7,778 nucleotides of DNA from Hydrogenothermus sp. (GTDB lineage: Bacteria > Aquificota > Aquificia > Aquificales > Hydrogenothermaceae), in assembly GCA_003978675.1 (NCBI GenBank), contig QNYP01000157.1, positions 1 to 7,778 of the forward strand, read 5' to 3'. This document shows positions 1 to 6,400 of this stretch, one piece after another (position 1 is the first letter of the stretch; the number at the start of each line of letters is the position of its first letter). The notes beneath the pieces are model-generated. The model was not told the DNA's origin. It made no database searches and saw only the letters and a list, made by a program, of their open reading frames with translations. The translations under genes were made by a program, and so were the position numbers.

Positions 1-29
1 ATCATTTATAAATATAAACCCTTCTTTAT

Positions 30-167
30 ATGATAAATCTATCTCTAAATTTTCTTCCATTTTTTAAAGCTACAATAAATTCTGTTAATAATATATTTCT
101 TGCTAAAATACAAAAAGTTTTGCCTTTAGAAGAATCTTTAGAAATAGAAGAAAAGATTAAGGGGTAA
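30..167 (+). CDS. Possible small ORF or 3' end of an upstream gene (low confidence)
   Basis: An open frame of 45 codons ends in TAA at 165-167, two bases before the folD start, the spacing expected of an upstream operon partner. Its last residues (LPLEESLEIEEKIKG) look like a genuine helical protein C-terminus. Against it: the ATG at 30 has no Shine-Dalgarno sequence, and stops lie in frame at 9-11 and 15-17, so a gene entering from the left would need a frameshift. A run of six T (60-65) is a plausible place, since the next frame is open from base 2 to 64 and would join this one if a T were lost. The competing reading is a minus-strand gene beginning at an ATG at 60 (MEENLEIDLSYKEG...) and running off the left edge, also without a clear ribosome binding site. 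I do not recognise either product. Confidence 0.25.
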   Translation: MINLSLNFLPFFKATINSVNNIFLAKIQKVLPLEESLEIEEKIKG

Positions 168-169
168 AA

Positions 170-1054
170 ATGGCTATTATACTTGATGGAAAAAGCTTGG
201 CAAAAAAAATCAGGCAACAATTAAAATCAGAGGTTAATCAATTTGTTGAAAAAGGATTAAGAAACCCAAGTTTAGCAGTAATACTTGTAGGTAATGACCC
301 TGCCAGTGAAGTTTATGTAAAAAATAAAAGGAAAGCCTGTGAGGAAGTTGGAATAAACTCACTATATATACACCTTGCGGAAGATACTCCAGAAGAAGAA
401 CTTCTCAGGATAATAGACAAGTTAAACAAAGATGAGGATGTTGATGGAATTTTAGTTCAACTACCACTACCTAAACATATAAACACACAAAAGGTTATAA
501 CATCAATACTTCCAGAAAAGGATGTTGATGGTTTTCATCCGGAAAATGTTGGAAAACTTTCAACAGGAATGAAGGATGTAATAATTCCTTGTACACCTCT
601 TGGTATATGGATTTTACTAAAAGAATATGGAATACAAACTTTCAAAAAAGATGTTGTTATTGTTGGGGCAAGTAATATTGTTGGAAAACCTATGGGGCTT
701 TTATTTTTAAGAAATGAAGAAGCTACAGTTAGCATATGCCATAAAAACACGAAAGATTTAAGAAAATACACAGAAGATGCAGATATTTTAGTTGTAGCAG
801 TTGGAAAACCTAATTTAATTACTGCAGATATGGTTAAAAGAGATGTTGTTGTAATAGATGTTGGCATAAACAGACTTGAGGATGGAAGGCTTGTTGGAGA
901 TACAGATTTTGAAAACATAAAAGAAAAGGCATTTGCAATAACTCCAGTTCCTGGAGGAGTTGGACCTATGACAGTTGCATCACTTCTTATTAATACTGTA
1001 TCTATTTACAGACAAAAATTTGGATATCCAAAACATCCATTAACTGATATTTAA
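170..1054 (+). CDS. folD: FolD, bifunctional methylenetetrahydrofolate dehydrogenase / methenyltetrahydrofolate cyclohydrolase
   Basis: This cytoplasmic enzyme interconverts 5,10-methylene-, 5,10-methenyl- and 10-formyl-tetrahydrofolate, using NAD(P), and supplies one-carbon units for purine and formyl-Met synthesis. At 294 residues it is full length for the family. Visible signatures: the substrate-site segment SEVYVKNKRK with Tyr49 and catalytic Lys53; VDGILVQLPLP at 91-101; DVDGFHP around 118-124; PCTPLG at 140-145; the dinucleotide-binding loop GASNIVGKPM at 166-175; and the family signature PVPGGVGPMTVA at 259-270. The loop has Ala where many orthologues have Arg (GRSNIVG), a variation that may affect NADP preference. 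The ATG is supported by AAGGGG at 159-164, five bases upstream. It is the only rightward gene here and converges on the DHH phosphoesterase gene, the two stop codons overlapping in TTAA. Confidence 0.97.
   Translation: MAIILDGKSLAKKIRQQLKSEVNQFVEKGLRNPSLAVILVGNDPASEVYVKNKRKACEEVGINSLYIHLAEDTPEEELLRIIDKLNKDEDVDGILVQLPLPKHINTQKVITSILPEKDVDGFHPENVGKLSTGMKDVIIPCTPLGIWILLKEYGIQTFKKDVVIVGASNIVGKPMGLLFLRNEEATVSICHKNTKDLRKYTEDADILVVAVGKPNLITADMVKRDVVVIDVGINRLEDGRLVGDTDFENIKEKAFAITPVPGGVGPMTVASLLINTVSIYRQKFGYPKHPLTDI
1051..1054. other. Shared TTAA: overlapping stop codons of convergent genes
   Basis: The folD stop TAA (1052-1054) and the DHH phosphoesterase stop (TAA on the minus strand, 1051-1053) are both read from one palindromic TTAA. 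The two genes overlap by four bases and there is no intergenic space. I see no stem-loop with a T-run on either side that would serve as an intrinsic terminator. Confidence 0.95.
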
Positions 1055-2025
1055 ACTTTTTGTAAAACTAAATTACTTTTTCTTAATTCTTCTGCTATCT
1101 TTTCTACAAGTTTTTTCTTTACTTCCTCTTTTTCTCCTTTTATTCTACATCCTGCTGCGTCTTTGTGTCCTCCTCCACCAAAATAAGTGGCTATGGTTCT
1201 AACATCTACATTGCCTTTCCCTCGCAGAGAAACTCTCCAGGTTTTTAAATCTTCCTTTTGTATCATAATAAATGCAACTTCAACACCTTTTATACTTCTA
1301 GCATAATTTACAAATCCTTCTGTTTCTTCCTCTAAAGCATTACACTTTTGAAGAGTTTTTCTTTCTACAATTAAACTTGAAATCTTTCCATCTTCATAAA
1401 GCTCTAAAGTTGATAAAGTTTCCTGAAGAAGTTTTATGGTACTTAACTTATTCCTTTCAAATACCATTTTTGCAATGTAAGATGGGTTTGCTCCTTTTTT
1501 TACTAAAAACTTAGCCATATCAAAAGCTCTATCATCTACATTATTATGTCTGAAAGAGCCTGTATCAGTTATTAATCCTGTATATAAACAAGTAGCAATT
1601 TCTTTATCTATAAGTTTTTCCTCCCATTCTCTTAATAAATTTGCTACTATATATGTAGTTGAAGGAGCGGTTGTATCAATAGTATCATATCCCCCATAAA
1701 ATTCTCCTCCTATATGATGGTCTATTCTTATAAACTCTTTTGCATTGATTTTAGTTCCTGCTCTAAATACTCCTGCAGCGTCAACAAGTATTGCAATATC
1801 ATACTCTTTTTTAGGGTCTATAGGTTTTATATTATTTGCCTCTGGTAAAAAATCTAGTACTTCTGGAACAGCATCTTTCATAGCACATTCAACATTTTTT
1901 CCTTTTTTCTTTAGAAATCTATAAAGTCCTAACATGCTTCCAATTCCATCTGCATCAGGATTTTCATGGGTAAATACTAAAATTTTCCCTGTTTCTTTCT
2001 CTAATTTATCTATAATAGGTATCAT
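1051..2025 (-). CDS. nrnA: DHH/DHHA1-family phosphoesterase, NrnA-like oligoribonuclease / pAp phosphatase
   Basis: The 324-residue protein has the full architecture of the NrnA group. The DHH domain shows motif I THENPDADGIGS (His20, Asp24, Asp26), motif II LVDAAG (Asp82), motif III IDHH (Asp102-His103-His104) and motif IV TGLITDTGSFR (Asp154), together the two-metal site. The C-terminal DHHA1 domain carries FGGGGHKDAAG at about 282-292, which binds the substrate nucleotide. Family members degrade two- to five-nucleotide RNA from the 5' or 3' end, often dephosphorylate pAp, and some clear pGpG. All metal ligands are present, so activity is expected. The length fits NrnA and is far too short for RecJ, and there is no membrane or PAS part as in GdpP. 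The start overlaps the nth stop as ATGA (2022-2025), with AGAGG at 2036-2040 and AAGG at 2030-2033 upstream, indicating coupled translation. It is the last gene of the leftward block. Assignment to NrnA itself, rather than a paralogue, is inference. Confidence 0.9.
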   Translation of the reverse strand: MIPIIDKLEKETGKILVFTHENPDADGIGSMLGLYRFLKKKGKNVECAMKDAVPEVLDFLPEANNIKPIDPKKEYDIAILVDAAGVFRAGTKINAKEFIRIDHHIGGEFYGGYDTIDTTAPSTTYIVANLLREWEEKLIDKEIATCLYTGLITDTGSFRHNNVDDRAFDMAKFLVKKGANPSYIAKMVFERNKLSTIKLLQETLSTLELYEDGKISSLIVERKTLQKCNALEEETEGFVNYARSIKGVEVAFIMIQKEDLKTWRVSLRGKGNVDVRTIATYFGGGGHKDAAGCRIKGEKEEVKKKLVEKIAEELRKSNLVLQKV

Positions 2026-2705
2026 TTTTCCTTTTCCTCTATTTTAATTTTGTCTTCTGATGGGCAAATATCGTATAAATAGCACTTTTCACATAAAGGT
2101 TTTCTTGCTTTGCATATGTACCTTCCAAATAAAACCATAGCTTTTGATATATAACACCAATTCTCTTTACTGAAAAACTCCATTAAGTCTTTCTCTATTT
2201 TGTCTGGATTATTTGATTTTGTTAGTTTTAGTCTCTGGCTAACTCTCTTTATATGTGTATCCACTACAATTCCAGGCTTATTGAATGCATTTACTAAAAT
2301 AACATTTGCGGTTTTTCTTCCTACACCTGGTAGTTTTGTTAAATCTTCCATATTATCAGGAACTTCTCCATTAAACTCTTTTTCTAAAACTTCACAGCAG
2401 TCTTTTATTAATTTAGCTTTTCTTTTGTAAAAGTTAATCTGTTTTATATCTTCTTCAATTTGAGTCAAATCAGTTTTTACTATGTCTTGTGGAGATGGAT
2501 ATTTTTTAAAAAAGAATTCTGTAATTTGGTTTACTTTTTTATCTGTTGCCTGTGCTGCTAAGATTGTTGCAATAAGAAGTTGATAAGGATTTTCAAAATT
2601 TAAATCAATCCAAGGCTCTGGATAATGCTTTTTTAATCTTTCTATTAGCTCTTTTTCTGAAAATTTTGGTTCAGAACAGTTTCTTTTGGACTGGTTTTTC
2701 TTCAT
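2022..2705 (-). CDS. nth: Endonuclease III, [4Fe-4S] DNA glycosylase / AP lyase
   Basis: Nth excises oxidised pyrimidines from DNA and cleaves the resulting abasic site by beta-elimination, starting base excision repair. The 227 residues match the family after a short basic extension. Seen directly: AAQATD at 50-55 (substrate pocket), the helix-hairpin-helix LPGVGRKTA at 125-133 with catalytic Lys131, catalytic Asp149 in VVDTHIKRVSQRL, and the cluster ligands Cys198, Cys205, Cys208 and Cys214 in the canonical C-x6-C-x2-C-x5-C spacing. Lys plus Asp marks a bifunctional lyase rather than a MutY-type monofunctional enzyme. The start lies inside the preceding exonuclease gene (35-base overlap) and is fixed by AAGGTGA at 2709-2715. 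The 3' end overlaps the DHH gene by four bases. Position between a flap-type exonuclease and a small-oligonucleotide nuclease suggests a repair cluster. Confidence 0.96.
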   Translation of the reverse strand: MKKNQSKRNCSEPKFSEKELIERLKKHYPEPWIDLNFENPYQLLIATILAAQATDKKVNQITEFFFKKYPSPQDIVKTDLTQIEEDIKQINFYKRKAKLIKDCCEVLEKEFNGEVPDNMEDLTKLPGVGRKTANVILVNAFNKPGIVVDTHIKRVSQRLKLTKSNNPDKIEKDLMEFFSKENWCYISKAMVLFGRYICKARKPLCEKCYLYDICPSEDKIKIEEKEK

Positions 2706-3561
2706 GGTTCACCTTTTTATTTTTTATTTCTTTTAATAAACTTTTAAAACCAAGAGTTTCAAACTCTTTAATTAAATCTTCCCAGTTTGTTTGTTTTTTT
2801 TCTAAGTCTTCTATCTCTATATCTAAAGGTGTATTATCATCAAGTTTTATTAAAAATCTGTTTGTTTCTAAATTTTCTTTTGCTTCTAAAAATGCGTTTT
2901 TTATTTTTTCTCTTAAATTATCTAAATTTTCAAAAATCCCTTCTAAATTTTTATACTCATTTAACAATTTAGATGCAGTTTTTGGTCCAACCCCTTTTAC
3001 TCCGTGTATATTATCAACATTATCACCAATAATGGCTAAATAATCTATAAACTGCTCTGGATAAACTCCGTATTTTTCTTTTACTGCTTCTTTATCAAAC
3101 AGTTTTTCACTTACAGGATTAAATACAAACACATTTTGATTAACAAGTTGCATCATATCTTTGTCAGGGGTAATTATATATACCTGATAGCCTTTTTCTT
3201 TTGCTTTCTTTGCTAAAGTTGCAATTATATCATCCGCTTCATAACCTTCTTTTTCTAGAACCTTTATCCCAAATAATCTTACGATTTTTTTTATTTCTGG
3301 AATTTGAAGTTTTAGCTCATCAGGAGTTTCTTTTCTGGTTGCTTTATATTCTTTGTATTCTTTGTGTCTAAATGTTTTTCCTGCTTTATCAAAAACAACT
3401 GCAATATAATCTGGGTTAATATCATTTATAAGTTTTGATAGCATTCTAATAAATCCGTATATTGCCCCTGTAGGTTTTCCATCAGGAGATTTTAAAGGTG
3501 GTAGTGCATAAAAAGCCCTATATATATAAGATGATCCGTCTACTAAAGCTACTTTTTTCAT
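2671..3561 (-). CDS. Stand-alone 5'-3' exonuclease (FEN-like, PolA N-terminal type)
   Basis: This 296-residue protein corresponds to the 5' nuclease domain of DNA polymerase I and ends with no polymerase part. Such enzymes remove RNA primers and 5' flaps. Metal-site acidic residues are intact: Asp8 in LVDGSSYIYRAFYALPP, Asp58 in VFDKAGKTFR, Glu108/Asp110/Asp111 in EADD, Asp133 and Asp135 in TPDKD, and Asp180/Asp183 in GDNVDN. The helix-three-turn-helix DNA-binding segment GVKGVGPKTA is at 187-196. Keeping EADD argues against the Xni/ExoIX type, which has lost acidic ligands. Position 186 is His where Pro is usual (DNIPGV). Separate 5' nucleases are known in Aquificota, whose PolA lacks this domain. 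The C-terminus PVQKKLF resembles a beta-clamp-binding peptide (QxxLF). It starts 10 bases after the M23 gene with only a poor ribosome site, so translation may depend on the upstream gene. Confidence 0.93.
   Translation of the reverse strand: MKKVALVDGSSYIYRAFYALPPLKSPDGKPTGAIYGFIRMLSKLINDINPDYIAVVFDKAGKTFRHKEYKEYKATRKETPDELKLQIPEIKKIVRLFGIKVLEKEGYEADDIIATLAKKAKEKGYQVYIITPDKDMMQLVNQNVFVFNPVSEKLFDKEAVKEKYGVYPEQFIDYLAIIGDNVDNIHGVKGVGPKTASKLLNEYKNLEGIFENLDNLREKIKNAFLEAKENLETNRFLIKLDDNTPLDIEIEDLEKKQTNWEDLIKEFETLGFKSLLKEIKNKKVNHEEKPVQKKLF
2709..2715 (-). promoter_or_regulatory. Ribosome binding site of nth inside the exonuclease gene
   Basis: AAGGTGA on the minus strand lies just before the nth ATG at 2705 and within the exonuclease coding sequence, about 13 codons before its stop. 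It supports a true 35-base gene overlap rather than a later nth start; no other Met codon lies near the N-terminus. Confidence 0.85.
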
Positions 3562-3571
3562 GGATTAAGTC

Positions 3572-4348
3572 TCAGAAAGTATTTCTTCTATTTAAATATA
3601 AAAATTTAATTGGATTTATAAGTTTCCCATATCTCCTTATTTCATAATGTAGATGAACTCCTGTGGAACGACCTGTGCTTCCAGCATATCCTATAATTTG
3701 ACCTGCTCTCACCCATTGTCCAGAACGAACTTTTATATGGTATAAATGTGCATAAAGTGTAGTATATCCATATTTGTGCCTTATCTTAACCATTTTACCA
3801 TATCCTTTTCCCCACCCTGCGTAAACCACCTTTCCAGTAGCAGTTGCAAATACAGGTTGCTTATAAGATGCTCTAAAATCTAATCCTGAATGAAAAGCTC
3901 TTTTTCCTGTGAATGGGTCTCTTCTCCAACCAAATCTAGAGGTAATTCTTCCATACAGAGGAACACCAACAGGGTAATCTTGCATGGTTTTTAAAATCTT
4001 TTCTAAGTTGAGCTCTAATTTTTTTGTGTAAAGGTTAATATCTTTAGGGTCTGTAATATATATACCCCCTTGAGGGAGACTAATTTTAATGCCTTTTCTT
4101 CTTAGTGCTTTATTTGCCTTTTTTATTTTCTCCTCTATATCTTTTAACTTTGCAAGTAGCTTTTTATTTTCTTCTTGTGCTTGTTTTAGTTGTTTGTCTT
4201 TTTCCTTTAAAGACTCTTCTAAGTTGTTTAATCTTTCCTCTAATTGTTTTGTTCTTTCTTCACATTTTTCGCTAGCTCCATCTAGCTTAAAAAGTAAAAC
4301 TAAAACTATAACCGATAAAAAAACTATCAATATGTTTTTCCTATCCAT
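3572..4348 (-). CDS. Membrane-anchored M23/LytM-family zinc endopeptidase with coiled coil
   Basis: M23 enzymes cut peptide cross-links of peptidoglycan outside the cytoplasmic membrane. The 258 residues show, in order: a hydrophobic segment at about 5-20 (ILIVFLSVIVLVLLF) acting as signal anchor or uncleaved signal, a Glu/Lys-rich coiled coil at about 25-85, a linker, then the LytM domain from about 130 to 250. Zinc ligands are all visible: His153 and Asp157 in HSGLD and His234 in HLH, with His201 (YAHL) and His232 as the further active-site histidines, so it should be catalytic rather than an EnvC/NlpD-type activator. SRFGWRRDPFTG before the first ligand and GSTGRSTGVHLHYE are classic family segments. 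There is no LysM or SH3 domain. AAGGTAGG at 4351-4358 overlaps the hemB stop codon and sets the start, so the gene is tightly coupled to hemB. The exact substrate bond is not determinable. Confidence 0.93.
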   Translation of the reverse strand: MDRKNILIVFLSVIVLVLLFKLDGASEKCEERTKQLEERLNNLEESLKEKDKQLKQAQEENKKLLAKLKDIEEKIKKANKALRRKGIKISLPQGGIYITDPKDINLYTKKLELNLEKILKTMQDYPVGVPLYGRITSRFGWRRDPFTGKRAFHSGLDFRASYKQPVFATATGKVVYAGWGKGYGKMVKIRHKYGYTTLYAHLYHIKVRSGQWVRAGQIIGYAGSTGRSTGVHLHYEIRRYGKLINPIKFLYLNRRNTF

Positions 4349-4356
4349 AGCCTACC

Positions 4357-5325
4357 TTAAATTAATTTTGCTACTTCTTTTGCAAAGTATGTAATTATTA
4401 TATCGGCACCAGCTCTTTTCATTGCAGTTAAAATTTCTAACATTACTTTCTGCTGGTCTATCCAGCCAAGTTTTCCAGCTGCTTTAATCATAGAGTATTC
4501 ACCACTTACATTATACGCAGCAACAGGAACATTAAAGTTTTGTTTTATATCAGAAATAATATCTAAATAAGCCAGTGCAGGCTTAACCATAACTATATCT
4601 GCTCCTTCTTCAATATCTAAAGCTACTTCTTTTAATGCTTCTCTTCTATTTGCTGGATCCATCTGATAGGTTCTTCTATCTCCAAACGCAGGAGTTGAAT
4701 CTGCTGCATCTCTAAAAGGACCATAGTAAGATGATGCATATTTAGCTGAATAGGACATTATAGGTATATCTGTAAAACCTTCCTCATCTAGAGCCTGTCT
4801 AATTGCTTTTACAACACCATCCATCATTCCTGATGGAGCAACCATATCTGCTCCTGATTTTGCATGAGAAACTACCTGTTTTTTTGTATTTTCTAAAGTT
4901 TCATCATTATCTACATCTCCACAGCATAAAACCCCACAATGCCCATGGCTTGTATATTCACAAAAACATACGTCAGTTATTACATAAAGGTCTGGATACT
5001 TATCTTTTATATATTTAATAGCAGTTTGTATTACTCCATTTTCATTCCATGTATCACTACCAACTTCATCTTTTTCTGATGGTATTCCAAAAAGTAAAAC
5101 CGCAGGAATATTTAAATCTATTACTTCTTTAAGTTCTTCATCAATTTTATCTAGCGAATATCTATAAATTCCCGGCATAGATGGAATTTCTTTTTTTATA
5201 TTTTCTCCAGCTTCTATGAAAAGTGGGTATATTAAATCATCAACAGATAATTTTGTTTCCCTTACTAGTCTTCTTATGTTTTCATTTTTTCTAAGTCTTC
5301 TTGGTCTAATTATAGGAAAACCCAT
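4357..5325 (-). CDS. hemB: Porphobilinogen synthase (delta-aminolevulinic acid dehydratase)
   Basis: HemB condenses two 5-aminolevulinate molecules to porphobilinogen, the second committed step towards heme, siroheme and cobalamin. The 322 residues are full length. The two active-site lysines are visible: Lys195 in MSYSAKYASS and the Schiff-base Lys248 in MVKPALAYLD. The catalytic zinc triad is Cys120, Cys122 and Cys130 in DVCFCEYTSHGHCG, so this is the zinc-dependent class and not the Asp-rich magnesium class. Also typical are RPRRLR near the N-terminus, GVIQTA at 97-102, ADMVAPSGMMDG at 159-170 and YGPFRDAA at 201-208. Unusual is a second pair, Cys134-Cys135, just after the triad. The start immediately follows the cyclase stop codon, and GGAGG at 5331-5335 lies in the last codons of that gene, so the two are translationally coupled. 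Confidence 0.97.
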   Translation of the reverse strand: MGFPIIRPRRLRKNENIRRLVRETKLSVDDLIYPLFIEAGENIKKEIPSMPGIYRYSLDKIDEELKEVIDLNIPAVLLFGIPSEKDEVGSDTWNENGVIQTAIKYIKDKYPDLYVITDVCFCEYTSHGHCGVLCCGDVDNDETLENTKKQVVSHAKSGADMVAPSGMMDGVVKAIRQALDEEGFTDIPIMSYSAKYASSYYGPFRDAADSTPAFGDRRTYQMDPANRREALKEVALDIEEGADIVMVKPALAYLDIISDIKQNFNVPVAAYNVSGEYSMIKAAGKLGWIDQQKVMLEILTAMKRAGADIIITYFAKEVAKLI

Positions 5326-6378
5326 TTAAACCTCCACCTCAACTCTATTTTTACCTTTAGATTTTGCTCTGTATAATGCTATATCAGCTCTATTTATTAT
5401 CGTTTCTAAAGTATCTCCTTCTTTAACTTGTGTTACTCCAAAACTTGCTTTTGGATTAATAACAATATCTCCAACATGAACTTTCCTATTTTCTATAACT
5501 TTTCTTATTCTTTCTGCTATTGATTTTGCCTTTTCTATGTCAATTCCCGGAAGTAAAATGGCAAATTCTTCACCACCAATTCTTCCAACAATTGTATTTG
5601 CCCTTAGATAAAATTTTAAAACAGATGCTATATCTTTTAAAACTTCATCTCCTGCTAAATGTCCGTAAGTATCATTTATATTTTTAAAGTCATCTATATC
5701 TAAAATTATTAATGAAAATATATATCCCTTTTCTCTGAAATCTTTCAAGAAATCTTCTAAAGCTCTCATAAATCTTCTTCTATTTGGAATAGCTGTTAAA
5801 AAATCTATCTCTGCTTCTGTTTTTGCTACACTCAATTCTTCCCTAAGTTGTTGTATCTCTTCATGATATTCACTCATTTTATATCTGAGTTTCTCATTTT
5901 GTTCCCTTATTTTGTGTAATTCGCCTAATATTTCCTTAATCTGAGGCATTATTGAATCTGACAGTATTTCTTTGGAAGTTTTCTCAATATTTTTTGAACT
6001 TCTTTCTATATTCTTATCGTAGTTCTCTATCTGATGTATTGCCTCTTTTAATGTATTATCTACTTGTTTAGCAATATTATCCAACTTTTCTTGAATATTT
6101 TTTGTTAAAAACTTGTTTTCCTCAAGTTCTTCAAAAAACTGTTTGTAAAGTCCTTTAATTTCTAAATCGGAAAGATTTTTCTTTTCCTCGTGAAGATAGC
6201 AAAATATTAAAAACCATCTTTCATACCATTTTGGTAAAGGAGGAATATTATTTCTTATTAAGAATGATATTTCTTGCCTTACTACATTTAGAACTTCTTT
6301 AAATTCTTCTTGGGAAATATCAGAAAGTTTCTTATTTTCTAAATCTTTAAGTTTGCATCTAATACCCCCTCTTTCCAT
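5326..6378 (-). CDS. Diguanylate cyclase, soluble, GGEEF domain with helical sensory N-terminus
   Basis: The C-terminal domain (about 188-350) makes the second messenger c-di-GMP from two GTP. Signatures: DFLTAIPNRRRF at 192-203, LDIDDFKNINDTYGHLAGDEVL at about 226-247 with metal ligand Asp227, and the active-site loop GGEEF at 268-272, a fully active variant of GGDEF. The usual product-inhibition motif RxxD five residues before the loop is RANT (259-262), so the I-site Asp is missing. There is no EAL or HD-GYP partner domain. The first ~185 residues have no membrane segment. They start with a helical region holding PPLPKWYERWF at 46-56, a motif I associate with other cytoplasmic cyclases, followed by long charged helices and probable coiled coil (about 85-187) that may drive dimerisation. 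The ligand is unknown. AGAGGTGG at 6383-6390 supports the start. It lies 22 bases after the U32 gene and abuts hemB without a gap. Confidence 0.95.
   Translation of the reverse strand: MERGGIRCKLKDLENKKLSDISQEEFKEVLNVVRQEISFLIRNNIPPLPKWYERWFLIFCYLHEEKKNLSDLEIKGLYKQFFEELEENKFLTKNIQEKLDNIAKQVDNTLKEAIHQIENYDKNIERSSKNIEKTSKEILSDSIMPQIKEILGELHKIREQNEKLRYKMSEYHEEIQQLREELSVAKTEAEIDFLTAIPNRRRFMRALEDFLKDFREKGYIFSLIILDIDDFKNINDTYGHLAGDEVLKDIASVLKFYLRANTIVGRIGGEEFAILLPGIDIEKAKSIAERIRKVIENRKVHVGDIVINPKASFGVTQVKEGDTLETIINRADIALYRAKSKGKNRVEVEV
5331..5335 (-). promoter_or_regulatory. Ribosome binding site of hemB in the last codons of the cyclase gene
   Basis: GGAGG on the minus strand is five bases before the hemB ATG and is embedded in the VEVEV-stop codons of the diguanylate cyclase. 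A second GAGG-like stretch lies just upstream, since the repeated Val-Glu codons write GAGGTGGAGG. Ribosomes ending the cyclase are placed to start hemB. Confidence 0.85.
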
Positions 6379-6400
6379 TTTTCCACCTCTAATTTTATTA

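Noticed and set aside
81..109. Possible extended -10 promoter (TGCTAAAAT at 101-109) for folD
   Set aside because: The -35 region is a poor match, and TA-rich hexamers are common by chance in DNA this AT-rich. Not strong enough to call.
37..149. Imperfect inverted similarity between 37-57 and 129-149
   Set aside because: About 17 of 21 positions match, but both stretches are purine-rich Glu/Leu-type codons, the spacer is about 70 bases, and similarity fades on both sides. Chance is sufficient.
26..220. Minus-strand open frame overlapping the folD start
   Set aside because: It overlaps the well-supported folD start antisense, has no ribosome site and no recognisable sequence. Only its left part, in a shifted frame, keeps a possible coding signal, reported as ambiguous.
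535..918. Minus-strand open frame of 127 codons inside folD
   Set aside because: It is a shadow of folD codons: Ser/Phe-rich, no ribosome site, no recognisable domain, and fully covered by a strongly conserved gene.
2794..2801. A8 run in the exonuclease coding strand as a programmed slippage site
   Set aside because: The frame is intact across it, it encodes ordinary Lys residues in a Lys-rich linker, and no alternative frame gives a sensible product.
2666..3043. Plus-strand open frame of 125 codons opposite the exonuclease
   Set aside because: Phe/Ser/Leu-rich antisense translation of a Lys/Glu-rich gene with no ribosome site; typical shadow frame in AT-rich DNA.
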